This document shows positions 26,041-34,080 of a stretch of 64,000 nucleotides of DNA, one piece after another. Source of the stretch: Bog-756 sp963737625 (GTDB lineage Bacteria; Actinomycetota; Acidimicrobiia; Acidimicrobiales; RAAP-2); assembly GCA_963737625.1 (NCBI GenBank), contig CAVTTK010000001.1:62001-126000 (forward strand), in the 5' to 3' direction. A model generated the notes under the pieces. The model had not been told where the DNA came from. It did not search any database and was given only the letters and a program-made list of their open reading frames with translations. The position numbers and the translations under genes are program-made. Each line of letters begins with the position of its first letter. The stretch's first letter is position 1.

Positions 26041-26530
26041 CGCCGACAGTACGGCCGTCCGGTCGTCCATCGTGGTGGACGTGCCCATCGATAGGGCGTT
26101 CACCGTGTTCACCGAGGACATCGGGAGCTGGTGGCCCCCGGACCACCATATTTTGGACGGTGAACTGGCCGAGATGGTCTTCGAACCCCGGGTGGGAGGT
26201 CACGTCTACGACCGCGGGACGGACGGCAGCCAGTGCCAGTGGGCCCGGGTCCTGGCCTTCGAGCCACCCCATCGATTCGTGATGACCTGGGACATCAGCC
26301 TGCAGTGGCGGCTCGAGACGGATCCGGCCCGGACCAGCGAGGTGGAGGTGCGCTTCGTCGCCGAGACCCCGGACCGGACGGTGGTGGAGCTGGAGCACCG
26401 GAAGCTCGACCACCACGGAGAGGGGTGGGAGCAGATGCGGGACGCGGTGGGATCCCCGGGCGGATGGGCCTCGGGGCTCACGGCCTACGCCGAGCGGGTC
26501 CGACTCGGGGCCGCAGCCGAGCGGTCATGA
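26033..26530 (+). CDS. SRPBCC/AHSA1-family protein
   Basis: A 165-residue START-like protein: VRSSIVVDVPIDRAFTVFTEDIGSWWPPDHHI at the N-terminus, VFEPRVGGHVYDRGTDGSQCQWARVLAFEPPHRFVMTWD in the middle and a C-terminal helix (GEGWEQMRDAVGSPGGWASGL). These form a deep hydrophobic pocket for a small lipid-like ligand. AGGAGG precedes the ATG. It is coupled by overlap to the ArsR gene before it and the YCII-like gene after it. The ligand is unknown. Confidence 0.88.
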   Translation: MVDADSTAVRSSIVVDVPIDRAFTVFTEDIGSWWPPDHHILDGELAEMVFEPRVGGHVYDRGTDGSQCQWARVLAFEPPHRFVMTWDISLQWRLETDPARTSEVEVRFVAETPDRTVVELEHRKLDHHGEGWEQMRDAVGSPGGWASGLTAYAERVRLGAAAERS

Positions 26531-26844
26531 GGGGATTCGTCCTCCGCCTGATCACGCCCCGTCCGGACTTCCCGGCCACCATGACGGCCGACGAGCGCGC
26601 CACCATGGTGGAGCACTCCAGCTACTGGACGGCTATGGCCGAGCAGGGCCACGTCTTGGGCTTCGGACCGGTGGACGACCCCGTCCGCCCCTACGGGATC
26701 GCCATCGTCCTGGCCGAGGACGACGAGGAGGCCGAGCGGTTGCGGGCTGGGGACCCGGCCTTGGCCTCGCCCCACGGCTTCCGGAGCGAGCTGGCGCCGA
26801 TGCTGGCGCTGGTGACGCCGGACGCGCGCTACGACGCCCGCTGA
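26527..26844 (+). CDS. YCII-related (YciI-like) protein
   Basis: A 105-residue ferredoxin-like fold protein: RGFVLRLITPRPDFPATMTADERATMVEHSSYWTAMAEQGHVLGFGPV, then YGIAIVLAEDDEEAERLRAGDPAL. His in MVEHSSYW and Asp in AGDP are at the places where YCII proteins have their conserved His-Asp pair. The ATG overlaps the SRPBCC stop as ATGA. It is the last gene of the ArsR operon; the reaction is unknown. Confidence 0.85.
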   Translation: MRGFVLRLITPRPDFPATMTADERATMVEHSSYWTAMAEQGHVLGFGPVDDPVRPYGIAIVLAEDDEEAERLRAGDPALASPHGFRSELAPMLALVTPDARYDAR

Positions 26845-27242
26845 CCGGCTGCGACCGGCCCTGGTCGGCCCCGTCCCCAAGGCGGCCTGGGGCCGTGACC
26901 AGCCTTCGCTGGTCTCGCGTGCGGTGTGCCGTGGCCAGGTCCCTCGAGGTCCACACCCGGCCCACCGACCACCCGGCACCATGGGCCACGAAGCAGCATC
27001 AGCCGGGCTGGTGGACTTCGAAGAGCGGCTACTGGCTCACATGCCGCCCGACGACGGCCCGGGTGGGGTCGCTGACCGTGGAGGAGTCGTGCCGCTCGTC
27101 GAGGGGCCGGATGAGGGTCCGCTCCGGCTGGTCGGCCCATCTGGGCACGCAGGACCGCGAGCTGCTCCTCGATGGCACCTGGGCCTTCCCCTGGGCCCCA
27201 CCGGCTCTGGGACTCGTCCGCCCGGGGCGCCCGGAGGAACAG
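26845..27242. other. Non-coding stretch with hairpins
   Basis: A 398-bp gap between convergent genes. The open frames here do not resemble proteins I know. A perfect stem GACCAGC/GCTGGTC with a 4-nt loop lies at 26897-26914 and is a likely terminator for the ArsR operon. Confidence 0.4.
26897..26914 (+). terminator. Stem-loop after the ArsR operon
   Basis: GACCAGC, CTTC, GCTGGTC: a perfect 7-bp stem 53 nt after the YCII-like stop codon, with no T tract. Confidence 0.4.
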
Positions 27243-27755
27243 CTACCCCTCGGTCGGGACCTCCAGCGTCTTCCGGTAGACGTTGGTGGTCCGGGCCTCG
27301 AAGCCCACGCGGAGGTACAGCCGGTTGGCCGCTTCTCGGCTGGGGCGGGAGGTCAGGTCGACCGTGCGGGCCCCCATGGCGCCGGCCCGCTCGAGGGCCG
27401 CGGCCACCAGGGCCTCGCCGGCCCCGGCCCCCCGGGCTGATTCGTCCACCACCACGTCCTCGATCCAGGCCCTCAGCCCCGTCGGTACCCGGAACAGGGC
27501 CAGGGTCAGCGAACCGAGCAGAGCGCCCGAGGCGTCCCGGGCCACGAACAGTACCGAGGCCGAGTCGACGATCTCTTGGAGCTCGGCCCGGTTGGGAGGA
27601 GGGGACGAGGACGAGAGCTGTGGCACCAGGTGGGCGAAGGCCTCGACCAGTTCTGCGGTGACCTCGTCCACCTCAACCACCTCGACCGGACGGCCCGCCC
27701 CCCCGTTCGATCCACCCGTGCCGGCTGGCGTCGCCGGTGCGTCCTTCGGAGTCAC
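27243..27755 (-). CDS. GNAT-family N-acetyltransferase
   Basis: About 170 residues. The acetyl-CoA binding motif A is AWIEDVVVDESARGAGAGEALVAAALERA (R/Q-x-x-G-x-G/A pattern), preceded by SVLFVARDASGALLGSLTLALF and followed by NRLYLRVGFEARTTNVYRKTL. It transfers an acetyl group to an unidentified amine. The GTG at 27755 is the best start: TACACT at 27769-27764 lies 8 nt upstream and there is no ribosome-binding site. It follows the NUDIX gene on the same strand. Confidence 0.86.
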   Translation of the reverse strand: MTPKDAPATPAGTGGSNGGAGRPVEVVEVDEVTAELVEAFAHLVPQLSSSSPPPNRAELQEIVDSASVLFVARDASGALLGSLTLALFRVPTGLRAWIEDVVVDESARGAGAGEALVAAALERAGAMGARTVDLTSRPSREAANRLYLRVGFEARTTNVYRKTLEVPTEG

Positions 27756-27829
27756 AGGGTGCGAGTGTAGCCAGCACCCACGGACAGCCCCGGGGATGCG
27801 GCCCCGCACGGACAGGCCCGCGGGACGCT

Positions 27830-28528
27830 TCAGGTCCGGTCGGGTTCGCCCCGCCACATAGGAGAGCGCACCGAGTCGTAGAGCACCTCGATGGGATCCC
27901 CCCGCAGGGCGGAAAAGACGTGCTCGCCCCACCGCTCGGCGCCGGCCAGCGGAAACGGGAGCTGGTCGAGGGCGAACCAGCCGACATCGGCGCACTCGAG
28001 TGGATGGGCCTTCAGCTCGCCCCCGACGGCGCGGCACTGGAACACCAGGGAGTAGAGGGGGATGCGGCTCATGCCGATCCGGAGTCCGTCCAGCACGGCG
28101 ATGAGGCGGACCACCTCCACCTCGATGCCGGTCTCCTCCTCGACCTCCTTCACCACCACCTCGGCGGCCGAGTAGCCCACATCGGCCCATCCCGTGGGAT
28201 AGAGCCACACGCCCGAGTCGGCCCGCTGCACCAGCAACATCTCGCCCTGGTCGTTGCCCACCGCCGCCCCCACGGCCACCTTCGGGGTCACGTAGCCGGG
28301 GACACCCTTGCCCACCGAGCCCAACCACTCCTCGACCAGGCCTTCGGCGTCCTCGGCCCCGTCGGAGCCGTGGTCCACCGCGACCCGGATGTCCGCCGCC
28401 ACCCGGAGCACCTCTTCGAAGCGCTCCTGTTCGTAGAGGGACTCGGTGAAGCCCAGTCCGGTCCGGGCGATGCCGGCCAGGGCCTCGCTCCAGCGGAGGA
28501 GCTGCTTGGTGGAGGGAACAGGTTCCAC
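27830..28528 (-). CDS. NUDIX hydrolase with N-terminal hydrolase-associated domain
   Basis: About 232 residues. Residues 1-65 (TKQLLRWSEALAGIARTGLGFTESLYEQERFEEVLRVAADI) are the helical domain found before NUDIX in ADP-ribose pyrophosphatase-like proteins. The NUDIX box is in GWADVGYSAAEVVVKEVEEETGIEVEV (G-x5-E-x7-REUxEE-x-G-like; an x-KEVEEETG version replaces REU). It hydrolyses a nucleoside diphosphate linked to another group. The GTG start at 28528 lacks a clear ribosome-binding site. Confidence 0.87.
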   Translation of the reverse strand: MEPVPSTKQLLRWSEALAGIARTGLGFTESLYEQERFEEVLRVAADIRVAVDHGSDGAEDAEGLVEEWLGSVGKGVPGYVTPKVAVGAAVGNDQGEMLLVQRADSGVWLYPTGWADVGYSAAEVVVKEVEEETGIEVEVVRLIAVLDGLRIGMSRIPLYSLVFQCRAVGGELKAHPLECADVGWFALDQLPFPLAGAERWGEHVFSALRGDPIEVLYDSVRSPMWRGEPDRT

Positions 28529-28584
28529 GAGACCGACGCTACCCGCTGCCAACGCCGGACCGCATCCATCAGGCAGAATGGGGT

Positions 28585-28764
28585 GTGGCCGTTCGCGAAG
28601 ACTGTCGTCACTATGTGATGCAGACCACCGCTCACGAGGAGAAACTCGAGCGGTGCCGGGTCGGCGCCAACGAGCAGATCCCGTTCGCCTGCCCCGAGGG
28701 CTGCCTCTTCTATGAGCCCCGCAAGGTGTCGGGCGCGGGGTGGACCATCCGGGACACCGAGTAG
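28585..28764 (+). CDS. Small Cys-rich conserved protein
   Basis: A 59-residue protein starting at GTG: VAVREDCRHYVMQTT, then EKLERCRVGANEQIPFACPEGCLFYEPRKVSGAGW. Four Cys (DC, RC, AC and GC) could bind one metal ion, most likely zinc. I recall similar tiny actinobacterial proteins with the 'DCRHYV...RCRLGAN...FACPEGC' pattern but no known function. It is divergent from the NUDIX gene, with 56 bp between starts. CAGAAT ends 5 nt before the GTG. Confidence 0.7.
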   Translation: MAVREDCRHYVMQTTAHEEKLERCRVGANEQIPFACPEGCLFYEPRKVSGAGWTIRDTE

Positions 28765-28814
28765 TCGGAGTCGTCGAGGCCAGGCACCCGGTCCGGCGTA
28801 CCGGACCGGTCCTC

Positions 28815-29048
28815 TCAGCTCTCCACGATGTCGCCCAGCAGGTCCACCTGAACCCCTTCGTTCCGCAGCCACGCCACGGCCCGGTCGATGGTGGCCCCAT
28901 CGCCGTCCAACTCGCAGATGATCCAGCCGTCGGCGTCGCCGACATCCGCTCGCCTGATATTGGGGATGATGTCCAGCTCCTTGACCATCCGGGCGATGAT
29001 CGGCTCCCGTACCAGCTCCCCGGGGAAGGTCAGTCGGACCCGGATCAC
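28815..29048 (-). CDS. NIL-domain protein
   Basis: A 77-residue stand-alone NIL domain: IRVRLTFPGELVREPIIARMVKELDIIPNIRRADV and GWIICELDGDGATIDRAVAWLRNEGVQVDLL. NIL domains occur in methionine ABC ATPases and some ferredoxins and bind sulphur-containing ligands. Its GTG overlaps the larE stop (GTGA at 29045-29048), so it is co-translated with the sulphur-inserting enzyme LarE. A helper role in sulphur handling for the cofactor is an inference. Confidence 0.82.
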   Translation of the reverse strand: MIRVRLTFPGELVREPIIARMVKELDIIPNIRRADVGDADGWIICELDGDGATIDRAVAWLRNEGVQVDLLGDIVES

Positions 29049-29914
29049 CGGGGGGCTCCCGTCGCCGTCGATGCCCGGCCCCGGCCCGGCAGCGTGTCGT
29101 TGAGGTTGCCCGAACGGAACCCGTCGAGGTCCACGGTCACGTAGCGGTAGCCGGCCCGGTGGACGGCCGTGCTGACCTCCTGGCGGTGGGCCACCACGGC
29201 GGCCAGGTCCTCGACCGGGACCTCGACGCGGGCGGTGTCCCCGTAGTGCCGCACGCGCAGCTGACCGAAACCCAGGGATCGGAGGGCCGACTCCGCCTCG
29301 GCCACCGACCGCAGCGTTCCGAGGGTCACCGGGGTGCCGTAGGGGATGCGTGAGGAGAGGCAGGCGGCGGCTGGCTTGTCCCACGTGCGCAGGCCCAGCT
29401 GCCTCGACCACTGGCGCACATCGGCCTTGGTGAAGCCTGCTTCCACCAGGGGGAACCGGGCTCCGGCGTCGAGGGCGGCCTGTTGGCCGGGTCGGTGGTC
29501 GCCGAGATCGTCGAGGTTGACGCCGAGCACGATGGTGATGGGCTCGCCGGCCGCCCCGGCCCCGGCCGAAGTGGTCATGGGGACCAGCGCCTCCATGAGC
29601 GCTGATTTGCAGTGGAAGCAGCGGGAACCGTCATTGGCCGAGTACGCCGGGTCGGCGAGTTCGTCGGTAACCACCTCGCCGAACGAGAGCCCCCACTCGG
29701 CGGCCAGGAGTCGGCAGTCGTCCAATTCCTCGGGGGCCAGGGACGGCGAGACCGCCGTCACGCACCGGACCTGATCGGACCCCAGGGTGTCGGTAGCCAC
29801 CCAGGCCAGGAAGGCCGAGTCGGCCCCCCCGCTGAAGGCCACCACCACGGGACCGATGCGCTTCAAACCGGCCCGCAGCCCCTCGAGGTCGCCGCCCGAC
29901 GGGGCCTCACGCAT
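29045..29914 (-). CDS. larE: LarE, sulphur-inserting NPN synthesis enzyme
   Basis: A 289-residue PP-loop enzyme. The ATP site is VVAFSGGADSAFLAW near residue 25. AAACLSSRIPYG near residue 180 carries the Cys that, in Lactobacillus LarE, gives up its sulphur atom to the cofactor precursor after adenylation. SRCFHCKSALMEAL near residue 95 is also typical. It should convert the LarB product to the dithio form. Its ATG overlaps the end of chdC by 8 nt, and the NIL gene overlaps its stop. larB and larC are about 6 kb away. Confidence 0.92.
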   Translation of the reverse strand: MREAPSGGDLEGLRAGLKRIGPVVVAFSGGADSAFLAWVATDTLGSDQVRCVTAVSPSLAPEELDDCRLLAAEWGLSFGEVVTDELADPAYSANDGSRCFHCKSALMEALVPMTTSAGAGAAGEPITIVLGVNLDDLGDHRPGQQAALDAGARFPLVEAGFTKADVRQWSRQLGLRTWDKPAAACLSSRIPYGTPVTLGTLRSVAEAESALRSLGFGQLRVRHYGDTARVEVPVEDLAAVVAHRQEVSTAVHRAGYRYVTVDLDGFRSGNLNDTLPGRGRASTATGAPR

Positions 29915-30623
29915 CCGGCGTCACCTCGGCCAGCACCTGCTCGACCGGTCCGACCATTCCGGTGAGGAAGGGGCCGAACTCGGCGAATCGCGCCGAACCC
30001 TCGTCGAAGCGCATGGTGTAGACGCAGTCCTTCAGGTCGTCGGGGTGGACACCGAACAGCGTCACACCCCACTCCCAGTCGTCGATACCGGTGGAGCCCG
30101 TGATGAGCTGGACGATCCGGCCGGCGAACGCCCGGCCCGCCGTCCCGTGGCCGTACATCATGGCCTTGCGCTCCTCGAAGGGCATGGAGAACCAGTTGGA
30201 ACCCTCGGACTCCCCCCGGCGCTTGGACATGGGGTAGAAGCAGAAGGCGGTCATGCCTTCTGGGGGAAGGTTGGGATGGAGACGGGTCTGTTTCATCTCG
30301 TCGGGCAGGCCGGCGGCGTACTCGGAGACCTCGGTGAGCGAGATGTAGGAGTACGCCACCACGAGTCCGGCGGCCTGGAGATCCGACTGGAAGCGGCGCA
30401 GGCGCCAGTGGTCGGCGCCCAGGGCCATGAAGCCGAGGTCGGCCTTGTGACCCAGCATGGCCACGTTGACCACCTGCAGGTCGTCGGCCTCGGCGGACTT
30501 CACCGCCTGGACGATGGCCTGGTGGTTGACTCGGGCCCCGTCCGTGGAGACGGCGTCGGGTACCTTGCAGAACAGGTGCAGGACACCCCAGCCGACCGAG
30601 GGGACGAGGGATTCGGTGGTCAC
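29907..30623 (-). CDS. chdC: Coproheme decarboxylase (chlorite dismutase family)
   Basis: About 238 residues of the HemQ/ChdC family, which decarboxylates coproheme III to heme b with peroxide. YSYISLTEVSEYA, FCFYPMSKRRGESEGSNWFSMPFEERKAMMYGHGTAGRAFAGRIVQLITGSTG and DDWEWGVTLFGVHPDDLKDCVY show the catalytic Tyr (FYPMSKRR) and proximal His (GHGTAGR). TACACT at 30635-30630 ends 6 nt before GTG 30623, so that start is preferred over GTG 30629. larE overlaps its end. Confidence 0.92.
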   Translation of the reverse strand: MTTESLVPSVGWGVLHLFCKVPDAVSTDGARVNHQAIVQAVKSAEADDLQVVNVAMLGHKADLGFMALGADHWRLRRFQSDLQAAGLVVAYSYISLTEVSEYAAGLPDEMKQTRLHPNLPPEGMTAFCFYPMSKRRGESEGSNWFSMPFEERKAMMYGHGTAGRAFAGRIVQLITGSTGIDDWEWGVTLFGVHPDDLKDCVYTMRFDEGSARFAEFGPFLTGMVGPVEQVLAEVTPDA

Positions 30624-30668
30624 CGCCACAGTGTACGGCCCGGCCGCTCAACAGCCCGCCGGGATCAA

Positions 30669-30696
30669 CGAAGGGCGCCCGTCCGGGCGCCCTTCG
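30669..30696 (-). terminator. Strong GC hairpin downstream of groEL
   Basis: CGAAGGGCGCCCG and CGGGCGCCCTTCG form a perfect 13-bp inverted repeat with a 2-nt centre, 82 nt past the groEL stop and upstream of the chdC promoter. It probably ends the groEL transcript; the T tract is poor. Confidence 0.7.
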
Positions 30697-30777
30697 TCAT
30701 ACACGCTGTGGCCGGGATGCCCGGAGGCCATCCCACGCTCCGCTACGGCCGATGAGTCGGCCGCTGCCCGGGACGAC

Positions 30778-32400
30778 CTAGAAGTCGTCCATTCCGCCGG
30801 GCATGCCACCGGAGCCGCCCTCTTCCGGCTTGTCCACGATCACGGCCTCTGTGGTCAGGAACAGGGCGGCGATGGACGCGGCGTTCTGCAGGGCCGACCG
30901 GGTCACCTTGACGGCGTCGATGACACCGGTCTTGAACAGGTCCTCGTACTCACCGGTGGCGGCATTGAGTCCCTCGTTGGGCTTCTTCAGGTTGCGGACC
31001 TTGTCCACGATGACCCCGCCCTCGAGGCCGGCATTGACGGCGATCTGCTTCAGGGGCTCCTCGACGGCCCGGGCCACGATTCGGGCACCAGTGGCCTCGT
31101 CGCCCTCCAGCTTGTCGGCGGTGTCCAGAATGGCGGCCTGCGAACGGAGCAGGGCCACGCCCCCGCCGGGGACCACGCCCTCCTCGATGGCGGCCTTGGT
31201 GGTGGAGACAGCGTCCTCGATGCGGTGCTTCTTCTCCTTCAGCTCCACCTCGGTGGCGGCCCCGACCTTGATCACGGCGACACCGCCGGACAGCTTGGCC
31301 AGACGCTCCTGCAGCTTCTCCCGGTCGTAGTCGGAGTCGGTGTTCTCGATCTCGGCCTTGATCTGGTTGATCCGGCCTTTGATCTCGTCATCGGACCCGC
31401 CACCCTCCACGATGGTGGTCTCGTCCTTGGTCACCACGATCTTGCGGGCCGTGCCCAGAAGGTCGAGGCCCACGTTCTCCAGCTTGAGGCCGACCTCCTC
31501 GGTGACGACCTGGCCACCGGTGAGGATGGCGATGTCCTGGAGCATGGCCTTGCGGCGCTCGCCGAAGCCGGGAGCCTTGACCGACACGCTCTTGAACGTG
31601 CCGCGGATCTTGTTGACCACCAGGGTGGCTAGAGCCTCGCCCTCCAGGTCCTCGGCGATGATCACCAGCGGCTTGCCCCCCTGCATGACCTTCTCCAACA
31701 GGGGGAGCAGGTCACGAACGGCGGTGATCTTCGATCCCACCAGCAGCACATAGGCGTCCTCCATGACGGCTTCCATGCGCTCGGGGTCGGTCACGAAGTA
31801 CGGGGAGATGTAGCCCTTGTCGAAGCGCATCCCCTCCACCAGGTCCATGTCCATGCCGAAGGTCTGGGACTCCTCAACGGTGATGACCCCGTCCTTGCCC
31901 ACCTTGTCGATGGCCTCGGAGATCATGCCGCCGATCTCCTCGTCGGCCGCGGAGATCGATGCCACCTGGGCGATCTGGCCCTTGGAGTCGGTTTCCCGGG
32001 CGATGCCCCGCAGGCTGGCCACGGCGGACTCCACACCGGCCTCGATGCCCTTCTTGAGGGACATGGGGTTGGCCCCGGCGGCCACGTTGCGCAGCCCCTC
32101 GTGGACCATGGCCCAGGCCAGGACAGTGGCCGTGGTGGTCCCGTCCCCAGCCACGTCGTCGGTCTTCTTGGCCACTTCTTTGACCAGCTCGGCACCGATC
32201 CGCTCGAAGGGATCCTCGAGCTCGATGTCCTTGGCGATGGAGACGCCGTCGTTGGTGATGGTCGGGGCGCCCCACTTCTTGTCCAGGACGACGTTCCGGC
32301 CTTTCGGGCCGAGGGTGACGCGTACGGCGTCGGCGAGCTTGTTCATTCCGCTCTCGAGGGACCGGCGGGCCTCCTCGTCGAACGTGATCAATTTGGCCAT
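30778..32400 (-). CDS. groEL: Chaperonin GroEL
   Basis: A 540-residue 60-kDa chaperonin. VTLGPKGRNVVLDKKWGAPTITNDGVSIAK and DVAGDGTTTATVLAW form the ATP site, and AAIEEGVVPGGGVAL is near residue 405. The C-terminus is GGMPGGMDDF, the flexible Gly/Met tail of normal folding GroELs. GGAGGA precedes the ATG. No groES precedes it, so this is a separate groEL locus. A perfect CIRCE lies between promoter and gene, predicting HrcA control. Confidence 0.97.
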   Translation of the reverse strand: MAKLITFDEEARRSLESGMNKLADAVRVTLGPKGRNVVLDKKWGAPTITNDGVSIAKDIELEDPFERIGAELVKEVAKKTDDVAGDGTTTATVLAWAMVHEGLRNVAAGANPMSLKKGIEAGVESAVASLRGIARETDSKGQIAQVASISAADEEIGGMISEAIDKVGKDGVITVEESQTFGMDMDLVEGMRFDKGYISPYFVTDPERMEAVMEDAYVLLVGSKITAVRDLLPLLEKVMQGGKPLVIIAEDLEGEALATLVVNKIRGTFKSVSVKAPGFGERRKAMLQDIAILTGGQVVTEEVGLKLENVGLDLLGTARKIVVTKDETTIVEGGGSDDEIKGRINQIKAEIENTDSDYDREKLQERLAKLSGGVAVIKVGAATEVELKEKKHRIEDAVSTTKAAIEEGVVPGGGVALLRSQAAILDTADKLEGDEATGARIVARAVEEPLKQIAVNAGLEGGVIVDKVRNLKKPNEGLNAATGEYEDLFKTGVIDAVKVTRSALQNAASIAALFLTTEAVIVDKPEEGGSGGMPGGMDDF

Positions 32401-32419
32401 CAGGTGTTCCTCCGTGTCG

Positions 32420-32446
32420 TTAGCACTCTGCAAGGTCGAGTGCTAA
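32420..32446 (-). promoter_or_regulatory. CIRCE operator (HrcA binding site)
   Basis: TTAGCACTC, 9-nt spacer, GAGTGCTAA: an exact match to the CIRCE consensus, 20 nt upstream of the groEL ATG. Confidence 0.96.
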
Positions 32447-32992
32447 TAGCAAACCACGTGCACGGCCCGCGCGCAACCGCAGGCTTCCACCGACGCCGGG
32501 GCCCGTGAGGTGGTTTCCGGGGCCCTGGATGGTATCGGCGCAGTTCAAGGCCCTTCTTCGGCAGCCGGCTGCCCGACGCGGGGTCCGCCCGCATCGGAGA
32601 AACCGGCTCGTCCTAGGGACCTGCTGAGCAGGGTCATGGGGTTCCCGTGCCCCATACCCCAAGGCGTTGGGTGCGGTGGGCGACCGTTGGATCGACCAAA
32701 TCGCTGACGAAGCTGCCGGGCACCAACTGCGCCCATTCGGGACTACTCAGGTGTCCGGTGCGGCGACGAGCGAAGCCCTCTGTACTCCATAGGGAAGAGA
32801 TGAAAGCATTGGGTGAGATGTATTTGGCCTGGTCGGCGCCCAGCGGCGCGTTCCGACGTTTGGAATGGCTCCTTTCCAGGGATGCCCACCCGGGCCTCCC
32901 TGAACATCCCAAGGTGGCACGATGACCAACCCGACGATCACCATTCCCGTCGCCGCAGGCGGAAGGGATGGCCGCCTCCGGAGAAGCGGTCC
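32447..32992. other. Non-coding stretch, no gene recognised
   Basis: A 546-bp gap upstream of groEL. It must hold the groEL promoter, but no convincing -35/-10 pair was found. A stem ATGGGG/CCCCAT lies near 32637-32656. The open frames do not look like genes. Confidence 0.4.
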
Positions 32993-33418
32993 ATGACTGC
33001 CGAGATCCATCAGCTGCCTGCTGTGGGTATGCACATCAACGATGTCATCCTGGCCGGCGATCCGGACCGGGGGGCCAAAGCGTTGCTGGGGCTCAGCCTG
33101 GTGTTCACGCCGGCGGGAATCCAGGTCCGAGGCGCCCAACCGGATTCCCAGAGCCTCCTGGCATGGTCCGGTCTGGACGGTGCCCACTGCAACGAGCGGG
33201 TGGTACTTCCCGATCTGCGAAGTGCCGCGGTGCTCGAGTTCACCTCAGAAGGACAGTCGATCCGCTTCCTGCTTCCCTTCGACTCCGTATCCCCAGGTCA
33301 GGCTGCCTACCTTGAGCTGGCCGTCCCCGTGTGGCTGACCCTCTACAAGGGTGCGGCGTCCCCGATCCCTGACCTGGTGATGCCCTCTCCGGCGACAACT
33401 CTGCGGGACCAAAACTGA
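32993..33418 (+). CDS. Hypothetical protein
   Basis: A 141-residue soluble protein: MTAEIHQLPAVGMHINDVILAGDP at the N-terminus and SIRFLLPFDSVSPGQAAYLELAVPVWLTLYKGA near the end. The strand-rich pattern and GC-rich third positions support coding. GAGAAG precedes the ATG. No family is recognised. It may be co-transcribed with the small membrane protein gene downstream. Confidence 0.55.
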   Translation: MTAEIHQLPAVGMHINDVILAGDPDRGAKALLGLSLVFTPAGIQVRGAQPDSQSLLAWSGLDGAHCNERVVLPDLRSAAVLEFTSEGQSIRFLLPFDSVSPGQAAYLELAVPVWLTLYKGAASPIPDLVMPSPATTLRDQN

Positions 33419-33662
33419 GCGTGCGCACCGGCCAGGGGCGGTTCACCGTTGGCGGTCGTGGACCGGCGGTTGGCCGGCCAACGGTCTCCCCGGTTTCGTG
33501 TCGGCGCCGGCCATCTGACCCTGTTCGCCGCGGCCGCTACCGGATGGCAGGGTCGCCTCCAGCCGACCTGCCTGGTCTACGTGGATGCCGTTCTGAAGGG
33601 GAAAGGCCGTGGCCGCCCCACGAGGGGGCCGAAGCTCATCACCGAAGGTGAGGTACCGGGGC

Positions 33663-33854
33663 ATGGCGACCTCAATTGCTCGTCCCTGGGCAGTGGGCGC
33701 CCTGGTCGCCTTGGCCGCTGCCGTGACAGCCTGCTGGTACCTCGGGCGACAATGGGGGCCGCTCCGGACCTGGCTGGTGGGTGCCCCCGTGCTGCTGCCC
33801 GTCCTGTGGACGTTCAGTAACGAGCTATTGCAGTTGCTGCCCAACGTGTATTGA
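33663..33854 (+). CDS. Small two-helix membrane protein
   Basis: A 63-residue protein with two hydrophobic helices: WAVGALVALAAAVTACWYLG, and WLVGAPVLLPVLWTFSNELLQLL after a short RQWGPLR loop. It starts at the ATG with GAGGTACC upstream. No family is recognised. Confidence 0.5.
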   Translation: MATSIARPWAVGALVALAAAVTACWYLGRQWGPLRTWLVGAPVLLPVLWTFSNELLQLLPNVY

Positions 33855-34080
33855 CCGACGACGGGCCGGCACGATGGCCAGCCAGGAACCGAGGAGACTC
33901 AATCCGACCGGTGGTACCTGCCTAGGGCGAACCGGCCCGCCGCCGGTCATCTGCGCCGGTAGGTGCCGTCACGCCTCCGGGAAGTGACTTCCGGGTGTCT
34001 TCCAGGAATGCGGGTGGTCGTCGCTTCGGCGGCCTGCCCCAGTGGCACCGCTGTCCCTGATCCACGGGTGGTGAAGAGGC

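Noticed and set aside
26845..27242. Possible gene in the gap between the YCII-like and GNAT genes
   Set aside because: Open frames run into neighbours, lack ribosome-binding sites and resemble no protein.
32647..32925. 92-codon ORF upstream of the hypothetical gene at 32993
   Set aside because: No ribosome-binding site, atypical third-position composition and no recognisable fold; both strands are open here.
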